A stretch of 37,798 bases of DNA from Acanthaster planci (lineage: Eukaryota; Echinodermata; Asteroidea; Valvatida; Acanthasteridae). Location of the stretch: positions 1,402,445 through 1,440,242 of the forward strand of contig NW_019091387.1 in NCBI RefSeq assembly GCF_001949145.1. Reading direction: 5' to 3'. Below are positions 1 to 10,587 of this stretch, one piece after another. The notes below the pieces were generated by a model. It ran no database searches. It saw nothing but the letters and a program-made list of their open reading frames with translations, and had not been told where the DNA came from. Both the position numbers and the translations under genes were made by a program. Every line of letters starts with the position of its first letter. Position 1 is the first letter of the stretch.

Positions 1-64
1 GCGTACCAAAGTTATAGGCATTAATGCCATCAGCGTACCAACGTTATGGGCATTAATGCCACCC
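1..64. repeat. Two-unit tandem repeat, 32-bp period, at the window edge
   Basis: Positions 1-32 and 33-64 are two copies of a 32-bp unit that starts GCGTACCAA and contains GGCATTAATGCC. The copies differ at about four positions. The core GGCATTAATGCC is a perfect 12-bp palindrome. The array may continue to the left beyond the window. Nothing shows a function. Confidence 0.75.
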
Positions 65-126
65 TGATTTTAAAAAATCGCATGAAAATGATTCAGGTCT
101 AAGATAAAGTAGGATACGCATTATAC

Positions 127-233
127 CTGAACATGTCCGTGACAAGTGCTGAACCAGCAGCCAAGTGTTGAAAGGCTTCAGCCTGTTTTGACTGCAGCCG
201 TTCCTTCCTCGGCATTTTGCGTACCACAAAAAA
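127..233 (-). CDS. Candidate coding exon, protein unrecognised
   Basis: On the - strand a 107-nt open segment is bounded by an acceptor (TGGCCAG at 240-234) and a donor (CAG/GTATAA at 126). The open frame reads FFVVRKMPRKERLQSKQ and continues AEAFQHLAAGSALVTDMF, a charged helical sequence that looks coding. It enters in phase 0 and leaves in phase 2. The exon at 1219-1121 ends in phase 1, and phase 1 entry here meets a stop, so the two cannot be joined directly. Either an exon between them was missed, this belongs to another gene, or it is chance. No family recognised. Confidence 0.28.
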
Positions 234-1120
234 CTGGCCAGGCCAGTGATTTTGCACACAACGTACGTGAGAATTAATCAGGGCAGTTCCGATCGACCGT
301 ACCGATGTCATGTATGTAAAGTTCGGATCGTGCGCAGCACTAAACTGCAAACACTACATTGCGGTGTTAGTTAAAATACTGCCCCAACCATACAATTGTC
401 CTGTGTGCACAAAAACCGTGAAGCTCTCGATATACTGATAATGCGTACACGTTGATGAGCACTTGTTCTAGACTGAAATTATTGCATGGTACATTATAAT
501 ACTTGGCTTGGGCATACGCTGTTATGTTAAGTCGTTGGATAGGCCGATGGGTGTTGCCTGTGCTGTGCTTTGCTTGTGATCGTGCAGTGTGCATGGAGCG
601 GGCCGGGCTGCCGGTGCACGGCAGCCGTGTACGATATTCCCACATACACACATGGCGCGCATGCCATGCATTTGGATGGTGCAGCGCGGTGTTCCAATCG
701 AATGTGAGCAATCAAGGAACGATGTGTATGCCGCTTTCCATGCCGCTTTCCGTGTACCTCGCTGAACAGGGGCAGTCGATATGCACGTGTAGGTCATTAC
801 GGCCAAGAGAAAAAAGGGCACCGCCATCTTGGCGGTGAAACACGATCACTTTTCGGAGGCACCACGGCCAAATGGAAGGGCACTGATGGCCATGGCCGTC
901 ATGAAATTCGAGGCCTGAAAACATCAATACAATCATTTCAGGTGCTTAGAGATTGTTCAGTCACAATAACCCTCTCTGCCCTCACAATCTGACAGTACAC
1001 ATACCAATGGCCACCATATTGTACAGGATGCAAGGTGAAGCAGTGATTTTTGTAATGACTGTACAGACTATAGACTTCTTCAAACTGAGGAATCACAGAG
1101 AAACTAACCACACACATTAC
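234..1120. other. No secure gene; GC-richer stretch
   Basis: No exon pair that fits the neighbouring phases was found here. The stretch 540-900 is more GC- and CpG-rich than its surroundings and carries short opposing open frames on both strands, none with a recognisable domain. A - strand AAGATGGCGG (YY1-like core, also a good start context) lies near 826-835 and is treated under findings. Confidence 0.4.
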
Positions 1121-1219
1121 CTTTGTGGGCACCCCGTCTGCTTCTGCTTCTAGCCTTGAACTCTGGCCCCTCAAACTCAAGGTCGTCAATCACAGCTTCT
1201 GGCTGGACAATGACCGTGC
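1121..1219 (-). CDS. Internal coding exon of an unrecognised - strand gene
   Basis: This 99-nt exon has a good acceptor (TACCTTCACAG, ending at 1220) and a good donor (CACAAAG/GTAATG, GT at 1120-1119). It enters in phase 1 and leaves in phase 1. Joined to the exon at 2967-2750, which ends in phase 1, it continues the frame as EG/TVIVQPEAVIDDLEFEGP, then EFKARSRSRRGAHK. The product is acidic followed by a basic Arg/Ser cluster, as in a cytoplasmic or nuclear linker. I do not recognise the family. The phase match to the neighbouring exon is the main support. The following exon was not identified. Confidence 0.55.
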
Positions 1220-2749
1220 CTGTGAAGGTATACCACAAAGGCGCGCTGGCCAATCGTCACAATGCAAACACAACAGAGGAACGTGTATGGGTAAACCCAG
1301 TCTGCCACTTGCACAAGCACATGTACCAAACACACTTATGAATGGCTACATGCCTCAGCACCTTCATATGGGCACAAGCAGAAACAGTACTCAGCTGCAC
1401 GCTCATGTGCATTGGGTTGGTTTGACCAGGCCAAGCTGACCAAAGTATTAGACATGAACCAAATCCAAACCAAAATCGAGCTCTCCCGTTCCAACTAAAC
1501 CCGACCCGACAAAAATTAAGGTCAAACTACCCTCCCCCAATAAATGCCTGGCTAGAATAAATCGTCCTACAATTCGTCCCCTTTTTGTGCCTGTGTAGCA
1601 TGAAGTCTTCCTGATAAATCATGACAAGAACTCAGAACTCACCATGTAATTCACAGTCATAGTTGGAATGTAGAAATGAGCCAGTTTAGCATTCTAACAG
1701 CGCAGGCGCAAAGGAAGTCTGTCCAAGGTCATTCGAAAATGCGTGCAAAGTCTGCCGTATCTGCACGGCCCTACACAGACTCTCACATGCTTTGTTCCTG
1801 AATAACCTTGCAGTTTTGAAATATTGAAGTGGCTCACTGATACCATGGGAACAAAATCAGGCATATTGGATATAAACGGTACACGGTGGCTCTGCAGTAA
1901 TAACGCACCAAGCAAATGTCTGGACTGTTTCCACTTGAAATCCACCTACATGTAACTCAACTAAGATGGTAAAAAAAAACAACTCAACTCAAAATCAGGT
2001 CTGGTTCGGGTCAGTTTGAGGTCAGGTTGGTAAAACATTACTGTACCCTCAACTTATCACAGTGAAAAAAAATTAATGGTCCCACAAAAGTTAAGTTGCA
2101 ATTAGCAAGCTCCTTATTTAAAAAACTGATGTCTTTCAGAACAAAGCCTATGGATGAATAAGCATGTGCTCACATAGCTGTTCCCAAATAGTCTTGTACA
2201 GAGCATGCACTGTTGGAATATTGAACTGGCTCATTGGTAAAGAACTGATCCAATTTGTGAGATGTCCTCTTAGGCCGCACACGTAAGTCTCAGCCACAGT
2301 TGGGATTCAAGTATCAACAGGGAAAGATGCTGCAGCAACCAGCTAGTGGCTTATGCAAGCACACGTTGACTGCCATCCATAGCCCAAACATCGAGCAACA
2401 AACTTGGGGGATCAAGTTGGCATAGCAGTACTCTCCTTGCCTTCCACCTCTGCAACCCGGCTTCAAATCCCTCTCGGGCTGACACATGGACTGGGTTTCA
2501 GTCTCTGATTCCATGGATTTATCCCAGAATACTCATCCAGGGTCCCCCCCCCTCTAAAAGTCAAACTGTCTTTTCCCCCGGGAGAAGAAAAATTGCATGT
2601 ACATGACAGGACCTGCCTGGGTAAATAATACATCATAAATGAAAATAGCCAAAGCATCCAAATTACTTGGCTGTGGCTTGAAATCACACACTGCCATAGA
2701 CTTGTGCATGACTTCAATCCGCAGTGAAGTAAATCTGACATGGACTTAC
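1220..2749. other. Intron (inferred) between two - strand exons
   Basis: The 1.5 kb between the two phase-compatible exons shows no further convincing exon. It has GTAAGT at its 5' end on the - strand (2749-2744) and a pyrimidine-rich AG at its 3' end. Short open frames at 1694-1945 and 2314-2514 have no recognisable content. Confidence 0.45.
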
Positions 2750-2967
2750 CCTCAGGAAGTTCAGGTTCTTCTTTATCATTCTTTATCACCTCTGCTGTTG
2801 GATTCCCCATATCGTTGCCCATCCCATTGCACTGGACTTTGCTGCTGGTGCCAGGGAGCTCTGTATCAAAGAAGGCAGGGTTCTCTTCCCCTTCCTCCTC
2901 CAAGTCCATTGCTGGGCCGTCTTCAATGACCGGCTGCCTCGTAATGTGCAGAGGCACCCTTGCTTTT
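2750..2967 (-). CDS. Internal coding exon, acidic segment with ENPAF motif
   Basis: This 218-nt exon has an acceptor (CATTATACAG, AG at 2969-2968) and a strong donor (GAGG/GTAAGT, GT at 2749-2748). It enters in phase 2 and leaves in phase 1. It begins RKARVPLHITRQPVIEDG (first residue split by the intron), followed by a very acidic run (MDLEEEGEENPAFFDTELPG), then a polar stretch ending EEPELPEG. The NPAF element resembles NPxF/NPxY sorting motifs found in cytoplasmic tails, but this is weak evidence. It lies inside a longer - strand open frame (3050-2463) that continues into the flanking introns. The family is not recognised; a cytoplasmic tail of a membrane protein is one possibility. Confidence 0.6.
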
Positions 2968-3064
2968 CTGTATAATGAGCACAAAAAGGGAGCCAAAGGG
3001 AATTCATAAAATGGACAACAGCAATTATCTTCAATAAAGTGCACCACCACTGGAGTGTGACCAG

Positions 3065-3090
3065 TTTTATTTATTTATTTATTTATTTTT
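3065..3090. repeat. (TTTA)n microsatellite
   Basis: About six TTTA units, just upstream (in the - strand gene's sense) of the exon at 2967-2750. Simple repeat. Confidence 0.9.
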
Positions 3091-3567
3091 GTAGATTCAA
3101 AGGGATTTAAGTCAGATTTTTGCGTGCAATTTATGTGTGACTAGCAAGGAGTTTATTTGTGAGGTTTCAAAAGCATTTCTGTTCACACACGATTGCACAA
3201 GAAACAAAATATGGACAATCAACTGCAAAATAACACAAGATATTGCTTTCTTTTATAATCATTGAAAATATCCCACTTAAGTAGTAAAAATACATGTAAA
3301 TGTGCTGCACTGTCTCAGCAGTTGGGAGACAAATTTTCACAAGCTTCCTCAGGTGTGACTAAAACCCACAAATGCATTCTGCTTCTTGAAGGACGTGGGC
3401 CAAATCTAACAACTTTTGTCAATCACACATGAAAATCAGTCAAAACTAAATTCACTGGATGTTTAAATGGTCCTCACAAAATGTGATCACCTTGCCAACA
3501 ATTAGCAATGCTCACCTACCAAAAGTGTGTAGATAATATCGTACTTCAGTTATGGCATTGAGCTTAC

Positions 3568-3590
3568 CTTCTTGATGAACCTGTCGGCAT
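3568..3590 (-). CDS. Candidate 23-nt microexon of the - strand gene
   Basis: On the - strand a long T tract leads into TTTTTGACAG (AG at 3592-3591), followed by 23 nt and then AAGAAG/GTAAGC (GT at 3567-3566). Both splice sites are strong. With phase 0 entry the exon leaves in phase 2, which is what the exon at 2967-2750 requires, giving MPTGSSRR/KARVP. The first codon is ATG, so it could instead be a translation start. Microexons this small are easily matched by chance, so confidence is limited. Confidence 0.35.
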
Positions 3591-4688
3591 CTGTCAAAAA
3601 AAAAAGAGAGATATCTTACAGCATTAAAGTAGCTACATTATAGACATGTAAACAGCTACAGAGTGCAAAGTCCTATTTACAAGTATCATGGCTATTCAGT
3701 TCCAAATTTTGCCTTGTGATCACAACCCACATGTACATGCAATCACGCATCAAAACAATGTCTCAACTTCAAGTTTCATCATTTTTAACATCCAATGATT
3801 AGACAGTACAATGCTGCTATAATGCACAAAGCAGGTCATACCATACAAAATGTTTGGAATATACATGTATAACACTTGGTCAATATTTAAAGCAATTTCA
3901 GTCACCAAACCACCCATTCCTAGCTCCAGCCTGTTCAAACGTATGGCAGCCTGCCTCAAGAATGTTTCTGCATGAGGATTTTGGACCAACACTTCAAACT
4001 CAGACACAAAATATCACGTTAAAAATAAATAACACCCAAATGCATGCATTTTGTTCAATGCATACTCATTTCCTTCCATTTCAGCTTTTTGAATCACTGG
4101 AGGAAATGAAGTTTTCCAACAGTTTTCCTAAAGTCATTGCTTAAATATCACATACCACATGCAGAACAGTTCAACTGGTTCCCGCTTGCACATTGTAATA
4201 ACAGATGGGCTGGGAACCATTCTGTAGCACTGGAGCTAAACTGGTACACGTACCGTACATGATGTCTCAAGTTGGCAACTTATATGTCCGCCAATGGTTG
4301 ATGAAAACATTTAAAACTTCTTATACCCAAAATATTTCACCCAGATTTCTGTGATTAAAAATGCATTGCTGACATTTTTTTTTTCAAGTGTCCGCAATGC
4401 ACACATCCATGCATGCAATGTACCCGTAAACTGTAAGGACACTGCCATGTTGGCTCGTTTCTTCCTGCAGATGATTGTCCTTAGCTTGAACTTATTACCA
4501 TCAGCCAAGACGCGTTTCTTTTATTTATTCAAAGCAAATATTCAGTGATCGGCACTAGTGCACAAAATTTAATGGAGAGCCAAGGGGGACGTTTAGTGCA
4601 CCGAACTGTTAAATGGAGGTTCTACATGGCAGCCATCTTGCAGGTAACTGCTTTTGTTATGGAGGGATAGCACAGAAGATTTACTCAT
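3591..4688. other. No secure gene
   Basis: A - strand open stretch at about 3999-3910 (starting FEVLVQNPHAETFL) has phase 0 boundaries that would fit the microexon, but its acceptor lacks a pyrimidine tract. A + strand GCAGCCATCTTGCAGG at 4629-4644 is a YY1-type sequence (CAAGATGGCTGC on the - strand). The hairpin TGGTTCCC / GGGAACCA occurs near 4180-4217. Nothing else is convincing. Confidence 0.3.
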
Positions 4689-5320
4689 GTGTATCCCTGT
4701 GGAACAAAAGCTCGTAACAGAAAAATGGCTGCTGTACATAACCTCTATAGCAGTGCTTGGTATGTTGGTGTTGTACTAGTATCACTGACTGAATGTCAAA
4801 GCTTTTTTCTTCCCTTGTGTTTTAACACAGAAAATCAAGCTACGAGTCTGATGAGAGTGCATCATCAATGGGGAGATGGGTCATATACTCTCTGCTATTA
4901 CTGGCAAAGGATGGCAAAGACTCGCTTTCAATTTGGCACTACATGTACATGTATATTTAAAACACTGGAGAATTCAAGTGTGGTCAGATACCTTTTTAAG
5001 TTAGAAATCCGGTGGCCTCACAAATGGGTAAACTGGACCTTTTACTATCTGAAAACCTGGGCCCTGAATACCTCTGAAAGTTGGACCTTTATTTTACTGC
5101 TGAAAAGACGTACCTTTCTGATGGATTCACTGCCAGTGGCTACACTCATGGTCTTGATGGACGCACAAAAAAAGCAACCCACTATCTGGCCAGTGACAGC
5201 GGATCCAATGTGATGACCGAATGTGTCAACCGAATCTACACGTATCAAGAGATCATAGTAATCAGCGGTTCTTGCAACAGAGACACTGTTTGTTACACCA
5301 TCAGCGTGAGTGAGACTTAA
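4689..5320 (+). pseudogene. Coding-looking but broken stretch, unrecognised
   Basis: A 174-codon frame is open from 4689. From the ATG at 4725 it begins MAAVHNLYSSAWYVGVVLVS, hydrophobic like a signal peptide. A second frame carries the more protein-like text KLDLYFTAEKTYLSDGFTAS, continuing into a cysteine-containing segment (TECVNRIYTYQEIIVISGSC) and ending TISVSET at a TAA (5318-5320). That frame is interrupted upstream by a TGA near 5067. It may be a decayed gene, a spliced gene whose introns I cannot place, or chance. The opposite strand is also open here (5371-5045) with a possible exon at about 5305-5117, so even the strand is uncertain. Confidence 0.22.
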
Positions 5321-7714
5321 TGTAGAACATCCATACACCACAGGATAATGGCCAAGTGGCATATGGGACAAAGAGTCACTTAATTATATGAGATAACCAA
5401 CACATAAGTGAAATACACATAACCACTTCATCTTACAGCAAACTTGATGCACATGCAACCCGGTTAAAACACTGCCGACTGCACTTCTGAATCACTTCAT
5501 ATGGGGAATATAGTACATAAACAGAGCAACGTGAAGCAGGGATTCAGCCAAAAGGCGAACTTGTGGTTTCAATGCAGCATACATTGTACAACAGACATTC
5601 TTTTCATTACAGACTTAAGACAAAAGCACTTTCTTCTTATAGGGAGCTAAATAGAGAATTTTTAATGGCACATGTGACATTTTGACTTAATGTGCATTTT
5701 ATATCAGCAGTACATAACACTTGTTATATACTTTAATTAGTGGTGACACAGGACCAAGTAATTGGATTATAACAAATATATGAATATTTATACATTCATT
5801 AATTATTCATATGCATATACTTAATATAATAAATATTAATGCAGAACAATTAATATTAATGAGCTATTTGCATATACTCCAGACACCCACAATGCATTGC
5901 ACAAAATGGCTGTGTCTTTTTTTTTTCATTTCAGATTTCAGAACCCAAAATCAAGTTTATATTAACCTTCCTACAACTAAAGACTCTATGGGGAAATTTG
6001 ATCAGTAATAGAGATCTCATAATGCTGAAGGCTGTGCACTTATGTTAATTACTGAACTCAAAGGGTGCGTACTAGTATACAAATCACATTACAAGTCTGA
6101 AAAAAAAACCATCTATATCCTTTGACTTTCATTATGCTTGAGTACATCAGCACAATTTTTACCCTCTTGGTTCATGCTTGAATTTATTAAAGTACAACCA
6201 GGGCAGGTTAGTGCAGTGCACCACATAAAATTACTGCAAAATCAAGTACATGTAAGATCTTCATATGAGTATCAGTATACACGTGCCAAACACACATAAG
6301 AATAATATACATGTATGTGTAATATGATAGATGTGCACAGGACACCTGTTTTTGTACAATGAAGAAAACATGTCTATAACTCGGCCTTTTCTTCAAATGG
6401 AGATGTACTTTTGGCTGATCACACACGTGTATTTCTTGAAATTCAGGGGGATACAATTAGGGATGCACAGAACATTTAAAAAAAACTTGTAGTGGTTTTG
6501 AAACTGCCACTCAATTAACATCAAGGTCAGGGATATGGTGATGGTAGAATGGGTCATGGCTTCAAAGGTAGCTGAGCATGCAAACACAGTGGTTTATTGA
6601 TTCCCAACTCATTAATAACAACTGTTGGCATACATGTATCTCCCAAGGCATTTTTTAACCTTTCTGAATTCTCTGAAATCCTTTGTACAGGAAATCAATG
6701 GCACATTCTCAGTGCATGTACTTCAAGATTCTACAGGAATAACATTAATCAAGCCCCTAATTATCCTCAATCTTGCAATATCCTTTAAAATCCCTCATGG
6801 CAGATTTTGCAACGGATACATGTACATGTAGGCTAATATAGGCTAATCTGACAACTGGACTTCAAATACCATTATTACAGTGGCACCACACTCACACATG
6901 AGTGTCATGCCATTGTAGTAATGGCATCTCAGATTAGTCTTCTAAAACAACTGTGAATGTGAAAAGCAATTTATCAAAGTTGAGTTCACAACCAATTTCC
7001 CATTTTTCATTAGTCTCATACAAACATTGTGTGCTTCCAAAACTTCAAAAATATCTCAATGCTCCAGGTTCTCTTGCCTATTCAAATGCAAGGCAGGCCA
7101 GCACTACATGTACATCCTGACACAATATGAAAAGGATAAACGTCTAAGAAAACATGAATACACATTGACCAACTTGTGAAATGTTTCAACTTCAAATTGC
7201 TCCAACAACCAAAGAGGGCCATTACCAATTAGGCGCGACTGCCAATGTCAATACCAGGTTCCATTTTTCAGGCCAGGTACATTTTTTAAAAAATTATTAA
7301 AATTTACATAAAAAAGGAAAAAATATATTACTGTGATGTTTATGGTACACTTGTACAACAAACTGTGAATTATACATGTACATGGGAATACATTTCCACC
7401 ATTCATGTAGCTGAAAGGAACCCTGCTAATGACACAAAGTGCCATGATAGCACGCATGGTTGTGCTGTCAAATCACCCTCTCTCAGGGATGGTTCTGCTA
7501 TTTTGTTTTGGGGAAAAATATACCATGATGGTATTATTGTGGGGTGTGGTTACTTATTGATTTATGTTTCTTCACTTTGAAGGGTACAGGTATCCAATCA
7601 TTACAGAAATGGGTGTACAACCAGGTCCACAAGTACCTAGATTAGAAAATGGATTGAGAGCAAATGTATGATGAGAGTGTATGCACAGGCATATGAATAT
7701 CTCCTGATAATACT
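5321..7714. other. No gene seen; AT-rich DNA
   Basis: No exon candidate with good splice sites was found. The segment 5763-5880 is very AT-rich with repeated ATTAATATTAAT motifs and one octamer-type ATTTGCAT at 5866-5873. Short ACATGTAC tracts recur at several points. Small open frames have no recognisable content. Confidence 0.4.
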
Positions 7715-7845
7715 GCGATTCACAACAGCGCGCCTCCAAGAGTTTGCAATGCGGTTGGCCAATTACAACAAGCGAAATCTGTCAAACCTTTCCAAACGGA
7801 CATTGGGTAGACAGATTTTGCGCATCATGATTGGCCACTGCACAC
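7715..7845 (+). repeat. 131-bp interspersed hairpin repeat, copy A
   Basis: This segment runs GCGATTCACAACAG... and matches, as reverse complement, the segment at 27588-27718 over its full length with scattered mismatches. Inside it TTGGCCAATTACAACAAGCG and the later TTTTGCGCATCATGATTGGC form imperfect inverted arms around a centre containing CCTTTCCAAACG. It is likely a small foldback/MITE-type element. No target-site duplication was identified. Confidence 0.65.
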
Positions 7846-10085
7846 AATCTAATTTTTTTTGTTCACTGAATCCTCTAGGACACGGTTCCTGTACAGTTCC
7901 CCTTAGAGAACATTGCTTCAAAACAATGTAATAGCACTAAATATCAAAGCAACTGTTGATAACTATGGTCTTTTTTACCAGCTCAGGGATGTACTGGCCA
8001 TCTTTTACCTAAGGGGGCCTATGTCCCTGAGCAGTTAGAAATGACATTGCCCCTGCTGCAACAATCAAACAACTACTCCGAACACGCAACAACAAAATTT
8101 TCGGCCACCAGTTACGTTGCTGTTACATGAATATGTACAGATAGGGTAACTTTCGTCAAGCACTTTTCTTGAATCTAGACAACAGTCATTTGATGGACGC
8201 ATTTCAGTGCACAGAGTCTTTTGAATTTTTATGCACTTATCGTGATTCGACAACCAGAATTAGAAGCCATTACTGCAGTGGCACAATGCTCGTGGGCAGG
8301 TGACACAACGCTTATGGACAGGTGGTACGAACGTCACATGCCTTCTCAATCAATACGGTTTCAGAATGTGCACAGCAAGTCATGGCGTAACTTAAGCAAT
8401 CATTTTAGGTGGTGTAAATTGTGCTGAACAAAGTAAAAATGATGATTTGACTGACTTTGTTTTAACTTTGTTTTAAAAGGTTACGAAAAACCTGTTTGGC
8501 TGTAAGAGAACTTCAAGATTTTCTGCCTTGTTACAATGAAGAAAAGACAAAAAGTGTTTCAAAATCCCAGGCGGTCATTCAAAAATGTTATGACTGCTGT
8601 AACATGTTGTAACATTATGAACAAACAGCTGTCATTGAAGCCATGATTGCAACTGTTGATGCACGCGAAATGTGCCATGTGTTTACACCGTTTCGTCAGG
8701 AGAAGATAAGAGTGGGGAGTAAAAGCTCCAATTTTTTTTCAAGAAATAGTCACACGGTCTTGAACCCGTAGGTCATACGAGTTCAACAGATATCAATTCT
8801 GATGGCTTTTTGAGGGAAGATTTGATTGAGAAGTGGATTTTTTAAAACGAAAATGTGCCTCGATTTGACATAACAGGGCTGCATTCAAAATTCCATAGCG
8901 TTCACACGGACACTCAGATTCGGAGTTCTGTGAGTACAGAACTGAACGATGTCCATCCACCAAGCTTTGTGGGAGCACACAGCAGACGACAGACCCCATA
9001 GTTCTTGTACGGCCTGTTTGTTTCACATGAATCTGGATTTCAATTAGTGATCCTAACACTGGTTTAGCACCATCAATTAGGCGGGTTTTGGTGTCCATAA
9101 ACCAACAACTGATCACTGATTGTGATCCAGATCAGAGGAATTGCAGAATATCCCCTAAAAATCCATGGCTACGTAGTCAAGTGGAGGTTGTTGAATTTCT
9201 GAGTTATCCTTGCTGCATTAAGGTACATGTTGTGTACAGTATTGAAGTCATTTTGGAGAATGAAGCACTCACTTGAATTACATACAACTCACTCGGGGCA
9301 GACTAAATGGGCCTTGTGTTGTCCTGCAACGCAAAGTGAATGGGGAAGGTGGAAGAATTTTCTGAGTCCAATGTGGGTCCTAGGGAGCGGCTACGAAGTG
9401 GGCCTTCTGGAAGCGTGACTCCGTAGCAACACTCCGTGTTCTGCAACTGTGCCTCCAGATCCGTGTGAAACAAACAGGGCCATGGTTCGGGGGTAACACT
9501 GGACTAGGCATGGGTTTGGTACTACCATGACTACTGTTTTTATGGATAGGTCACATACATGTACGTGTTCAACACACGCACACTGACCAAAAATTACAAT
9601 ATCCCTACAACTACAAAAACGGGATTGTATACTTGGGGACCCGCAGTTTTTAACATTTTAATCTTGCAAAACTGGTAAGTCCCCCGAAAGAAAGGCAAGA
9701 CTCTCTTTATTGCGCTGACCCTATTCTTATGAAATTTCATATTGTAAATTGTGAGAAAATGTAACTTTCTTACTGATAAACTAACCATGCAAATTTGAAT
9801 CCACCGTGTGTCATGTGTTATAATACTCACAATCCCTCAAAATTTCCCTCAAAACCCTGCCCTTTTTGACAATATTAACCCAAAATTATTGAGCATGATG
9901 TCACAGTCAACTACCAAGGTGAATTCAAAAGTTAAAATGTAGCTCTCCCTTCAATTAGAGGAACAGGGTCCCCAAATATACAATCTCCATAAGAACTACC
10001 CGGAGAGGACAGAACAGGAGCCCATGAAACATGAAATTCTACAGGAGGCCAACATGTACACTAATACGCACGTGCATTTGCCGCA
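7846..10085. other. No secure gene; inverted repeat and decayed coding-like fragments
   Basis: The segment holds short open stretches (8221-8427 on +, 9116-8793 on -) and, near 8475-8780, several short frame-shifted protein-like fragments, none assignable to a family. They may be remnants of an old mobile element. An inverted pair at 9009-9037 and 9454-9483 is listed separately. Confidence 0.35.
9009..9483. repeat. Inverted repeat pair, arms about 29 bp, spacer about 415 bp
   Basis: The arm at 9009-9037 contains CCTGTTTGTTTCAC and ATCTGGA. The arm at 9454-9483 contains the reverse complement TCCAGAT and GTGTGAAACAAACAGGGCC. About 24 of 29 positions agree. The arms could be the ends of a small transposon, but no target duplication was found next to them. 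Confidence 0.5.
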
Positions 10086-10147
10086 CGTACATGTACAATA
10101 CATGTACACTGTACATGTACATGTGTACAATGTACATGTACTGTACA
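10086..10147. repeat. ACATGTAC-type palindromic microsatellite
   Basis: About 60 bp built from overlapping GTACATGTAC and TGTACA units. The sequence is largely self-complementary and gives spurious Met/Tyr/His/Val open frames on both strands. Confidence 0.85.
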
Positions 10148-10492
10148 TTGCTTGTCATAATGCTTTTTCAGTTTCCTGCTTATATTTGACCACAGAGTCC
10201 GTTAAATTCGGACTAGATAGGCTCACCTGGGCTTAAGTGTTTACTTTCACTGATGCCAGCATCTTGCACACAGAATACTGTCGAATTCAATGGCAAATCA
10301 ACTTAAAATCAGAAATGTACGGGAACACAAAAAGATGCCGGGAAATCTTTTCCATTTTCACCGCCTTGTGTGTTTCGAGTGATTGCGCAGACGGCATGCG
10401 CAGGAAATTAATATACATGTTTCTGACTCCGCCCACATGCTTCTCAATGTCAATGGATGCACTTGCGTCAATTGTTTGCAGATTTCCTTTTT

Positions 10493-10587
10493 TACATGTA
10501 CATGTACGGTGTACATGTACAATGTACATGTACATGTACAGTGCATGTACGTGTACATGTACAGTACAATGTACATGTACATGTACA
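10493..10587. repeat. ACATGTAC-type palindromic microsatellite, second block
   Basis: About 95 bp of the same TACATG/GTACAT units as at 10086-10147, some 350 bp away. The several overlapping open frames of 63 to 146 codons here arise from the repeat and are not genes. Confidence 0.85.

Noticed and set aside
3750-4007. - strand open frame (FEVLVQNPHAETFLRQAAIR) as an exon
   Set aside because: The phases would fit the microexon, but the acceptor has no pyrimidine tract, the apparent start is GTG, and no similarity is recognised.
8793-9116. 107-codon - strand open frame
   Set aside because: No domain, no fitting splice sites, and it overlaps one arm of an inverted repeat; likely part of a decayed element.
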